A stretch of DNA of 6,996 nucleotides from Peptococcaceae bacterium UBA2264 (GCA_002347475.1 DDXI01000196.1:1-6996); one strand, 5' to 3'. Shown: positions 1 to 5,392, numbered from the stretch's first letter. A program made the numbers and translations. Notes: generated from the sequence alone by a model not told the origin.

Positions 1-412
1 ATATGGACTGCTCGGTGCTGTAGGAGATGCCGATCATGCCCCGGCTGTTTCGGCCTGCGCCTGCCTTGATTTCGGCGAGACGTCCGGAAGTCAGGTACTC
101 AATATCGTCAGGCCTGTCAGTTCTGTCCCAGGTTGTACTGGTAAGATCGTGTTCCGTCAAAGCCAGGATGTCATAACCTTCGGCATAATAATCTTCAATC
201 ATTTCTGCCGGCTGATCAGATCCGCCCTGTTCAACCGAGTGGGTATGAAAATTTGCTTTGTACTGGCTGTAATTAACCCAATCCACTGTTGCATAAGGGT
301 TGCTGATCGCAAATTCGGTCTCTGTTGCAGCAAATATCGATGTACTGCCAAACATACAGGTAATCAGGGAAGCACTGAGAATCAGGGCTAACAATTTCCT
401 TTTCATTTTCAT
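1..412 (-). CDS. Secreted PHP-domain metal-dependent phosphoesterase, N-terminal part (runs off the left edge)
   Basis: The reading frame opens at 412 and stays open to the window edge, giving 137 residues of a longer protein. Residues 1 to about 29 form a signal peptide: basic MKMKRK, a hydrophobic core, then likely signal peptidase I cleavage near SIFA/AT. The cysteine in LITC is a poor lipobox, so a lipoprotein is unlikely. From residue 51 the sequence reads YKANFHTHS, and from 84 LALTEHD. These are the first two metal-binding motifs of the PHP family (H56, H58, then E87-H88-D89). PHP proteins hydrolyse phosphoester bonds; the substrate cannot be told here, but export suggests an extracellular or cell-wall role. 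GGAG lies 5 nt before the ATG; a second in-frame ATG at 406 is possible. The signal peptide closely resembles that of the beta-helix gene upstream. Domains after residue 137 are unseen. Confidence 0.85.
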   Translation of the reverse strand, partial: MKMKRKLLALILSASLITCMFGSTSIFAATETEFAISNPYATVDWVNYSQYKANFHTHSVEQGGSDQPAEMIEDYYAEGYDILALTEHDLTSTTWDRTDRPDDIEYLTSGRLAEIKAGAGRNSRGMIGISYSTEQSI

Positions 413-683
413 TTTTTCTCCTTTTAGTTCTGAAATCTTCATAAGATTCAAAATATAGTGGGTTCCTGTTTCATCAGCATTATGAACTGGCAGGATAATA
501 AGGGGGCTGCTCTCTTGCCGTCTTGTCTTTATAATTTTATGAATTAATGATAATATATACCATAATTCTTTGTAACAGGTAATTATTATAAATTTAAAAT
601 AACATATACTCTTATTTTTTTGCAAACGAGGCCCTCAGCAATTGGTTATTTTCTACAGATTAAAATAAACTATCCGGGTTTGT
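413..683 (-). other. Intergenic leader upstream of the PHP gene
   Basis: AT-rich DNA with no convincing gene. The part nearest the PHP gene (about 413-538) resembles the region immediately before the beta-helix gene (about 2686-2807). The best block is 474-500 against 2752-2778, where ten bases are identical and most of the next seventeen match. Several AT-rich promoter-like words occur between 540 and 640, for example TTACAA with TATCAT 17 bp apart on the minus strand, but none is clearly better than background. No GEMM aptamer is present here, unlike upstream of the neighbouring gene. Confidence 0.5.
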
Positions 684-734
684 AAGAGAGCTTATTCAGG
701 AAACTGTATTTGAGAATCATGAATAAGCTCTTTT
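684..734. terminator. Long inverted repeat, probable (bidirectional) terminator of the beta-helix gene
   Basis: Arms 684-698 and 720-734 pair over about 15 bp (core GAGCTTATTCA with TGAATAAGCTC, one G-U) around a 21-nt loop. It lies 68 nt past the beta-helix stop codon and before the PHP gene, where a terminator is expected. The T-rich tail is better on the plus strand (TTTTAATTCTTT) than on the minus strand (TCTTACAAA), although no plus-strand gene is seen upstream. It may therefore be a weak minus-strand terminator or an RNA-stabilising hairpin. Confidence 0.5.
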
Positions 735-801
735 AATTCTTTACACTTGATAACAGGCGCTAAAACGTGGAAATACTATTATTCCGAACCAATAGTCCTT
801 A

Positions 802-2685
802 TCAGGCATCCATTTTTATTGGAATAGCACTGCTGAGCACGACTCCATCTACAGTGATGTAATTATCTTTGATAGTATATTTGCTGCAGCTGTCATCTAT
901 TTTGATAGCATACTTATAAGCTGCAAATGAACCGTTGAAAATATTATCGTGCATGTTAATAATGGAATCATTTATAAAGCTGAATGGTGCGATATTATAA
1001 GGTGTATTGATAGTATTATATTCAATGATAATGTTACTGCATCCGGAGTAACTGGAGGATTGGGCCACTCCATAACTGTTATTAGTAAAGGTACAATGGG
1101 AAATCAGAAGTCCTGAGCCATCTCTCAGCTGAACCGCTTTGTTGGAGATGTTACTGAACTCAACATTTTTACAGCTTACCGTGGGCGCTACAACAGCGCT
1201 TGTGTAATTATTTATGTGGAATACTACTCCGCTGCCTGCTCCGTTGATCTTCCCGTTTTGAATATTGACATTTTTGGAGCTTGTTTGAATGTAAAAGCCA
1301 TTATTGTTGATTTTGGAAAAATTAAAGTCAGTAACTTCGACATTCTCTGCCCCGTAAAGATCAATTCCAATCCCACAATTATCGGCAGTCATTCTATTAA
1401 CAGTGATATATTTACAGGAAACAAGCAAGACAGAAGGAGAATGATCGATGCTTCCGGGATCATTATAGTTATAAATGTTTTTAAAGGTACAGCCGTTAAT
1501 AGTTATGTTCGTGCATTTATTCAGGCGAATTCCGCCTTCATTGTTTGCGGCAGTTGGCAGGAGGTTTTTGATGACAAGATTCTCAAATAGCAATTGATTG
1601 CTTTCTCTTACATTTATCCCATTATGAGTTGTATAGTTTAAGTCCAGGACGCCATTTTTAATAGTAATATTGCTGGAATCCGACTTAAACACTTCCGTTG
1701 TTTTTTTACCGGTAATGGTTGAACCATTCAAATTAAGAGTAATTGGTTTAGTTAGAACAATAGGCTGAGTCACAACATAATTCTTGCCTGCTTCCAGAGT
1801 AAGATTGCTGCCAGATGGAGTAGCTGCCAGCAAGGCTGCAAATGCTGTATTGTTGTTTGTTACGCCGTCACCTGTCAAGCCATACTTGGCTACGCTGGCC
1901 GAAGGTGTGCTTGAAGTTGTAGTTATCGTTGTCGTTGTCGTTGGGGTTGGGGTTGTAGTTGTAGTTGTCGTTGTAGTTGTCGTCGGGGTTGTCGTTGTAG
2001 CTGTAGTTGTAGTTACAGATTCCGTCGTGTATTGGATCTTCAGGGTAGGTACCTGAGCCAGATTACTGCCGGCACCTTCAAAGGATTCAGCTGTTCTTGT
2101 ACCGGTACCGCTCAGGATAAAGTTAATGGCGTTGCCTGCAGCCCAGCCGTCTTTTTCGACAATTTTCTGAAGCAGAGTAGCAAGGTTCGGTGTCTTCTGG
2201 GCAGCGCCTGCTTCATGTTCTACTGCCCAGAGGGGGATGTCGCTCCAGTTAACATAAGCCGCTGTCCTGGTTCGGGAGGAAACTGTCAAGTTAACATTTG
2301 CAAAAGGAGCAGCATCGGCTTTATCTTCGGCAAAGATCTTTACGTCAAATGGATCCACACTTTTACTGGGCTCATCGACAGAAAACTGGATATAGGCACT
2401 GGTAATTGTCGCCCCCTTGGGTATGTTCAGACCAGTAAAGCGAAGGCCTATCAGTTGATTTCGCGAGGAACTTTCCTTGCATATTTCCAGGTCAGTACTG
2501 TTGAAATCCAGAGAACCGTCGGAACGTTCTTCCATGTCGTCAGAAGCACTTTTAATTGGTATTGATAACTGTTGGCTTGTCTCATCGGCAGCAAATATGA
2601 CTGTACTGCCAAACAGGCAGGTAATCAGCGTAAAACTAAGAATCAAAGCTAACGCTTTCCCATTCATTTTCATTCGTATTTTCAT
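802..2685 (-). CDS. Secreted glycan-binding/beta-helix protein (jelly-roll domain, poly-Thr linker, pectate-lyase-like beta-helix)
   Basis: 627 residues. Residues 1-33 are a signal peptide (MKIRMKMNGK, hydrophobic core, cleavage near IFAAD). Residues about 38-219 form a beta-rich domain of the type found on many secreted glycan-active proteins; marks are SAYIQFSVDEPS (96-107), SSRTRTAAYVNWSDIP (136-151), and GTGTRTAESFEGA (193-205) before a final TLKIQYT strand. Residues 222-262 are a Thr/Pro/Ser linker. From 267, KYGLTGDGVTNNNTAF matches the GDGVT-DDT opening of pectate-lyase-superfamily beta-helices. Repeating turns such as SNITIKNGVLDL, TNITINGCTFKNI and NIIIEYNTIN then run to the C-terminus. 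Likely role: polysaccharide binding and lyase/hydrolase-like action, or adhesion, at the cell surface. No catalytic residues can be assigned. GGAG is 12 nt before this ATG; codon 5 (2673) is an alternative start and aligns with the start of the PHP protein. Three c-di-GMP riboswitches lie upstream on the same strand. Confidence 0.88.
   Translation of the reverse strand: MKIRMKMNGKALALILSFTLITCLFGSTVIFAADETSQQLSIPIKSASDDMEERSDGSLDFNSTDLEICKESSSRNQLIGLRFTGLNIPKGATITSAYIQFSVDEPSKSVDPFDVKIFAEDKADAAPFANVNLTVSSRTRTAAYVNWSDIPLWAVEHEAGAAQKTPNLATLLQKIVEKDGWAAGNAINFILSGTGTRTAESFEGAGSNLAQVPTLKIQYTTESVTTTTATTTTPTTTTTTTTTTTPTPTTTTTITTTSSTPSASVAKYGLTGDGVTNNNTAFAALLAATPSGSNLTLEAGKNYVVTQPIVLTKPITLNLNGSTITGKKTTEVFKSDSSNITIKNGVLDLNYTTHNGINVRESNQLLFENLVIKNLLPTAANNEGGIRLNKCTNITINGCTFKNIYNYNDPGSIDHSPSVLLVSCKYITVNRMTADNCGIGIDLYGAENVEVTDFNFSKINNNGFYIQTSSKNVNIQNGKINGAGSGVVFHINNYTSAVVAPTVSCKNVEFSNISNKAVQLRDGSGLLISHCTFTNNSYGVAQSSSYSGCSNIIIEYNTINTPYNIAPFSFINDSIINMHDNIFNGSFAAYKYAIKIDDSCSKYTIKDNYITVDGVVLSSAIPIKMDA
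1900..2022 (-). repeat. Threonine-codon low-complexity tract (linker of the beta-helix protein)
   Basis: About 41 codons, mostly ACN threonine with a few proline, serine and other codons, joining the jelly-roll and beta-helix domains. Third positions are mixed (ACA, ACT, ACG, ACC), so this is an amino-acid-level repeat rather than a pure triplet microsatellite. Such tracts are typical flexible, often O-glycosylated linkers in extracellular bacterial enzymes, and are likely to vary in length between strains. Confidence 0.85.
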
Positions 2686-3082
2686 TTATATTTTCTTCTC
2701 CTTTTGCTTTTAATTTCTTAATAGGGTTAAACTACACAAAATTCCAGTTTGTCAGCATTATCAGCTTGCAGGTTATTATTCTGTTTTTCATTTTTCTTAA
2801 CAATTTTACTGTTTTTAAGAGGGTGCCTTGTCTGATTCTCTGCCATACCTTCAAGTCCATCACATAATTTTCTTCTGCATATTCGGGATATGATCTATCC
2901 CCGCTACTGCAGTGCAGGTGTTGGGACGATTTCAGGTATAGTTACTCTAACTGCGGACATTTCTGTCTTGACTGAATCCACTCATGCTGTGTTTTATTCT
3001 GCGAATGTCTCTGTAAAATTTGATTAAAGAAATAAATCATTAACAGGAAGATAATTAAGAATTTTCATTGGCTTTAAAACTC
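2686..3082 (-). other. Long untranslated leader between last riboswitch and beta-helix gene
   Basis: Roughly 400 nt with no gene I can support. It begins directly after aptamer 1 with AAAGGAG and contains a 14-codon ORF (3024-3068). The gene-proximal part (about 2686-2807) resembles the leader of the PHP gene. A 39-codon minus-strand ORF at about 2725-2844 (starting MAENQTRHPLK, ending LEFCVV) lacks a well-spaced ribosome binding site and is not called. On the plus strand, 2890-3027 can be read as a 45-residue peptide with an Ig-like flavour (see findings). No intrinsic terminator is visible between aptamer 1 and the beta-helix start, so readthrough from the riboswitch array is plausible. Confidence 0.5.
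3024..3068 (-). CDS. Possible 14-residue leader peptide just after riboswitch 1
   Basis: The ORF MKILNYLPVNDLFL ends in TAA. Its GGAG (3083-3080) is the first sequence after aptamer 1 and lies 11 nt before the ATG, which is long but usable. It could be a translated leader whose ribosome binding site is controlled by the aptamer, or the stub of a former first gene of the operon. Nothing else supports coding. Confidence 0.2.
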   Translation of the reverse strand: MKILNYLPVNDLFL

Positions 3083-3160
3083 CTTTCGGTAACTGGCTGC
3101 CATTTTACAGGCCCTTTAGCTTTGCGTCCTTGCCTTTCGACAAGTTTGCTATTATCGGTT
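3083..3160 (-). promoter_or_regulatory. Cyclic di-GMP-I (GEMM-I) riboswitch aptamer, copy 1 (gene-proximal)
   Basis: Read on the minus strand, it has the GEMM-I hallmarks in order: AGCAAAC, a stem CTTGTC-GAAA-GGCAAG capped by a GAAA tetraloop, GGACGCAAAGC, GGGCC, ATGGCAGCC and GTTACCG. Positions that contact the ligand in the Vibrio cholerae Vc2 structure are kept: the G before CAAAC (G20), the middle A of GCAAAGC (A47) and the first C of TTACCG (C92). G at position 20 favours c-di-GMP over cGAMP. Unlike copies 2 and 3, the sequence after the aptamer is AAAGGAGTTTTAAAG, a Shine-Dalgarno-like site rather than a T-run, so this copy may act on translation or on the downstream leader. Confidence 0.93.
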
Positions 3161-3238
3161 AGTTTTTTGAATTCGTTATTACCTCCTCTTATTCACAAGA
3201 AAGTTCATATAATGATATTGTTTGGAAAAACAATATAG

Positions 3239-3270
3239 AAAAACAAAAAAACCTTACTTTCGGTAACTGG
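3239..3270 (-). terminator. Putative riboswitch-controlled terminator after aptamer 2
   Basis: On the minus strand, CC-AG-TTAC, loop CGAAA, GTAA-GG forms a short bulged hairpin followed by T7, G, T5. The hairpin's 5' arm is the 3' end of the aptamer, including the conserved TTACC, so hairpin and aptamer cannot form together. This suggests ligand binding prevents termination. The stem is short, so efficiency is uncertain. A second hairpin, 3215-3236 (9-bp stem, TTCC loop on the minus strand), follows immediately. Confidence 0.5.
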
Positions 3271-3334
3271 CTGCCATTTTACAGGCCCTTTAGCTTTGCG
3301 TCCTTGCCTTTCGGCAAGTTTGCCATTATCGGTT
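3257..3334 (-). promoter_or_regulatory. Cyclic di-GMP-I (GEMM-I) riboswitch aptamer, copy 2 (middle)
   Basis: It differs from copy 1 at two positions only, 3314 and 3324. The change at 3314 turns a G-U pair of the GAAA-capped stem into G-C (CTTGCC-GAAA-GGCAAG), which preserves the RNA structure. G20, A47 and C92 equivalents are retained. It lies 96 nt upstream of copy 1 in the direction of transcription and is followed by a hairpin and T7-G-T5. Confidence 0.93.
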
Positions 3335-3401
3335 AAGATTTTTTAAATGCTTTTTAATCTCCCTTTACGATAAAGAAAGTTCTGATTATCTTATTGTTTG
3401 G

Positions 3402-3433
3402 AAAAACAAAAAAACCTTACTTTCGGTAACTGG
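3402..3433 (-). terminator. Putative riboswitch-controlled terminator after aptamer 3
   Basis: Same arrangement as after aptamer 2: TTAC-CGAAA-GTAA with flanking CC/GG pairs and an AG bulge, then T7-G-T5 on the minus strand. The 5' arm is shared with the aptamer's conserved GTTACC, implying mutually exclusive folds. A short hairpin TTGTTT-TTCC-AAACAA (3394-3409) overlaps the end of the T-run. Confidence 0.5.
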
Positions 3434-3497
3434 CTGCCATTTTACAGGCCCTTTAGCTTTGCGTCCTTGCCTTTCGACAAGTTTGCTATTATCGGTG
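3420..3497 (-). promoter_or_regulatory. Cyclic di-GMP-I (GEMM-I) riboswitch aptamer, copy 3 (promoter-proximal)
   Basis: Identical to copy 1 over 77 of 78 positions, differing only at the last base. All GEMM-I signature blocks and predicted ligand contacts are present. It begins about 20 nt downstream of the -10 element of the promoter at 3518-3546, so it is the first aptamer transcribed. A hairpin and T-run follow. Confidence 0.93.
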
Positions 3498-3517
3498 CAG
3501 GTTATTTCATTACCCGT

Positions 3518-3546
3518 AGCTTACAGCTCTTTTCCCAAAATGTCAA
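3518..3546 (-). promoter_or_regulatory. Sigma-A promoter of the riboswitch/beta-helix transcript
   Basis: On the minus strand: a perfect TTGACA (3546-3541), 17-bp spacer, TG-extended -10 TAAGCT (3523-3518). Predicted transcription start is about 7 nt further on, roughly 15 nt before aptamer 3. This means all three aptamers lie in one transcript. No clear terminator follows uvsE, so some readthrough from uvsE is also possible. Confidence 0.7.
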
Positions 3547-3634
3547 GCATTTTTTCAATAGAGACCATATAGCTTTATCCCCTGTCTTTGCTGTGTCACC
3601 CAAAGAAAAATCAGGAAGCGGCGTTACATTTTTT

Positions 3635-4891
3635 CTAAAACACAAAATAATAAGAATCCAGTAAACAATCCTGCTGGTATTTCAAAGCTAATTTCCACAA
3701 TCTATTTTTAATCACCCGTATAGATTTTTCTTCCTTTTTAAAAGCTTCCATATCCTTCAAAAATCTTCCTTTTTCAGTTTCTGTTGCTTTATCTTCGAAA
3801 TAACCCCAGACATGCAAAGCTGCATTGACTGAACTTCCAATGTTACTTGCCCTTTGCAAAGCACCTTCAATCAAATTGTAAAAAGAAATTGGCGAGTAAT
3901 TTCCCATATTGGATAATAATTTACTAATCTGGATATAGTCTTCTTGAGATTGTTCCAAAACTTTATATTTATACCTGCTCCATTCAATCTTAAGATCCTT
4001 AATCCTTTTATCCTTTGAGGTACAATTGAGGCATTTGATAGCAGACAGATTTTTATCCTTAACTTCAAGCATTACGTCCAGATCTTTTCTCCCTAAGCTT
4101 TCATAGAATCTGAGGAATTCATATATCTTGATAGTGTTCGAATGCGATCCTTGTTTCTTTTGCCCATCCTGTTGAGAGTAATGAATTTTCTGGAAACCAT
4201 CTTTTTCTTTCCAGGTATGCTTGCATTCATTTATCCAAAAATTATCAGTCCGGGTTTGATAGCTTGGGTTCACATCATTATGCAGGTTGTCGAAAACAAC
4301 AGGGATATTCAGGCTTCCGCCTATCTCTAAAACATCACAAATATTATAGGATTTATCATCATTTTCAATAACAAGCCTCTCTTTGACTAAATTGTTCAGT
4401 TTATGGTAATTGATAATAAACCTGTCAACAGCTGCTTTTTTATCATGATAGACACCTCCAATATGCAAAACAATCTTATGTTTTCTATCTAGTCCCAGAC
4501 CATTTAAAACCTGAGTATGGTAATTCAAATCTTGAATTGCCCTTCCCAGCACACCCTCGTCGTTAGAATTAAGAACTGTATATTGCCCGGGATGCATGGA
4601 AACCCTCATCCCGCTGTCTTTAATTTTCTGTCCGATTGTTTTTAATTCGTTTTCAAACAATTCCCACCACAAAATTCTGTTGACAGAACTTGAGGCAAAT
4701 GGGATCAGATTAGAGCTAATCCTGAAAAGCTTTATGCCGTTTTTAATATTGTAATCAATTATATTTTCAAGAGCGCTCAAATTATAATGAATCAGCTCGG
4801 CTAGTTTCTCTTCGCTGGCGTTTTTTAGTAAACAGTTTCTCTGTTTGGTATTAGGTACTCCAATAGCCAGACATGCATATCCTATTCTCAT
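3635..4891 (-). CDS. uvsE: UV-damage endonuclease UvsE with C-terminal DUF1722-like domain
   Basis: UvsE nicks DNA 5' of UV photoproducts, starting an alternative excision repair. I start it at 4891 (MRIGYACL, 418 residues), preceded by AGGGAGTAGGA. An in-frame ATG at 5005 lies inside the terminator of the upstream gene, and the 4891 start puts motifs at almost the same positions as in Thermus UVDE. The TIM-barrel is residues 1 to about 290. Metal and lesion-probing residues are present: H100 with Q103-Y104 (SMHPGQYTVLNS), H143, E176 (LVIENDD), D201 and H204 (FDNLHN), K235 and H237 (KIHYS), H250, and E276 (LEVKDK). UvsE proteins are usually about 280-320 residues. Here residues about 303-418 add a domain resembling DUF1722 (YbgA-like): WSRYKYKVLEQSQEDY, then NAALHVWGYF and a basic helical tail ending LLDSYYF. 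Its function is unknown. No clear promoter or terminator was resolved. Confidence 0.93.
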   Translation of the reverse strand: MRIGYACLAIGVPNTKQRNCLLKNASEEKLAELIHYNLSALENIIDYNIKNGIKLFRISSNLIPFASSSVNRILWWELFENELKTIGQKIKDSGMRVSMHPGQYTVLNSNDEGVLGRAIQDLNYHTQVLNGLGLDRKHKIVLHIGGVYHDKKAAVDRFIINYHKLNNLVKERLVIENDDKSYNICDVLEIGGSLNIPVVFDNLHNDVNPSYQTRTDNFWINECKHTWKEKDGFQKIHYSQQDGQKKQGSHSNTIKIYEFLRFYESLGRKDLDVMLEVKDKNLSAIKCLNCTSKDKRIKDLKIEWSRYKYKVLEQSQEDYIQISKLLSNMGNYSPISFYNLIEGALQRASNIGSSVNAALHVWGYFEDKATETEKGRFLKDMEAFKKEEKSIRVIKNRLWKLALKYQQDCLLDSYYFVF

Positions 4892-4996
4892 CGGAATCCT
4901 ACTCCCTATTGTCCTGGGATTTAATATCTTGTCAACAAGTGTAACGCATAAACAGATCGGACACAAATACCAGCAAACTTCTTCCGATTCAATCGT

Positions 4997-5026
4997 AAAA
5001 AGCATCTGCCGTTATTCAGCAGATGC
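4997..5026 (-). terminator. Intrinsic terminator of ywbE
   Basis: On the minus strand, GCATCTGC (5026-5019), a 9-nt loop and GCAGATGC (5009-5002) form a perfect 8-bp stem followed by T5 (5001-4997). It lies 19 nt after the ywbE stop codon. Its right arm contains an in-frame ATG that would be a false start for uvsE, so uvsE needs its own promoter within 4892-4996. Confidence 0.85.
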
Positions 5027-5045
5027 CAACATAAGTTAATGTATT

Positions 5046-5240
5046 TTAAGAAAGAATTTGCTTCACTCGACCGACAAAACCACCAACAAGCCTGACTTTT
5101 ATGCCATGGGGATGAGCAGAAGAGCTGGTAAGAATGGTTTCAACTATTCCTTCCGTTACTTTTCCAGTACGTTGATCTTGTTTTTGAACAATCAAAACCC
5201 GTATGCCTGGTTTTATATTATCACGTATATTTCCACTCAT
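5046..5240 (-). CDS. ywbE: YwbE family small protein
   Basis: 64 residues, the usual length for YwbE (DUF2196), a small conserved, mostly firmicute protein of unknown function. The family pattern is clear: NIRDNIKPGIRVLIVQKQDQ, GKVTEGIVETILT, HPHGIKVRL, GFVGRVKQIL. It looks like a small beta-barrel, KOW/SH3-like in feel, rich in basic residues and lacking signal peptide or membrane segments. GGGAG lies 7 nt before the ATG. It is monocistronic: promoter at 5309-5337, terminator at 4997-5026. Confidence 0.92.
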   Translation of the reverse strand: MSGNIRDNIKPGIRVLIVQKQDQRTGKVTEGIVETILTSSSAHPHGIKVRLVGGFVGRVKQILS

Positions 5241-5308
5241 GATCTATCTCCCATCCAATAAAACATACTACAGATAATATTTTTTTCTGTATTAGGTAAA
5301 CCCTCAAT

Positions 5309-5337
5309 ATTATAGCACCAAAATAAATCTTATCCAA
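5309..5337 (-). promoter_or_regulatory. Sigma-A promoter of ywbE
   Basis: On the minus strand: TTGGAT (5337-5332), 17-bp spacer, perfect TATAAT (5314-5309). The leader to the ywbE ATG is about 65 nt. The promoter lies about 56 bp from the group II intron 3' end, so the intron sits just upstream of it without interrupting it. Confidence 0.75.
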
Positions 5338-5392
5338 GGATTCCACATCTTTGCCTCATTTCCTCCAAAAATACAGAAATAATCCAATTAAA

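Larger units (their letters stand above)
3083..3497 (-). repeat. Three-unit direct tandem repeat containing the riboswitches
   Basis: The unit is a 78-bp aptamer plus an 85- to 96-bp linker; unit spacings are 163 and 174 bp. The two linkers are also related: both carry a TTCC-loop hairpin flanked by a T-run, a GAACTTTCTT block, and a purine-rich GGGAG or AGGAGG word before the next aptamer. The array therefore grew by duplication of aptamer plus expression platform. Linkers have diverged much more than aptamers, which argues for selection on the RNA fold. Confidence 0.85.

Noticed and set aside
1..412. Lipoprotein signal (LITC) in the PHP protein
   Set aside because: Threonine before the cysteine is not accepted in a normal lipobox, and the hydrophobic segment continues past the cysteine to a good signal peptidase I site.
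622..655. Hairpin with GAG-GCC-CTC core and an adjacent T-run as terminator
   Set aside because: On the plus strand the T-run comes before the hairpin and on the minus strand it is an A-run, so neither orientation makes an intrinsic terminator.
1784..2056. Plus-strand ORF of 90 residues, valine-rich
   Set aside because: It is the antisense shadow of the threonine linker; GTN codons mirror ACN codons.
2032..2565. Plus-strand ORF of 177 residues
   Set aside because: It lies entirely opposite the well-supported jelly-roll domain of the beta-helix protein and has no recognisable motif.
3550..3610. A fourth, degenerate GEMM aptamer upstream of the promoter (minus strand AGCAAAGACAGGGGATAAAG and GGTCT words)
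   Set aside because: It lacks the GAAA-capped stem, the GACGCAAAGC block, the ATGGCAGCC block and TTACCG, and lies upstream of the best promoter. The word matches are short.
3398..3664. Plus-strand ORF of 88 residues
   Set aside because: It reads through aptamer 3 and the promoter in antisense; structural RNA explains the conservation.
3871..4068. Minus-strand ORF of 65 residues inside uvsE
   Set aside because: Alternative frame of uvsE with no ribosome binding site or motif.
4892..4940. TTGACA about 40 bp upstream of uvsE as a promoter
   Set aside because: A -10 at the right spacing would be ACAATA, a poor match, and transcription would start at or after the ribosome binding site.
5284..5378. 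10-bp inverted repeat (tttctgtatt/aatacagaaa) flanking the ywbE promoter, possible MITE or operator
   Set aside because: Arms are short, AT-rich and about 75 bp apart, with no target duplication; this is expected by chance.
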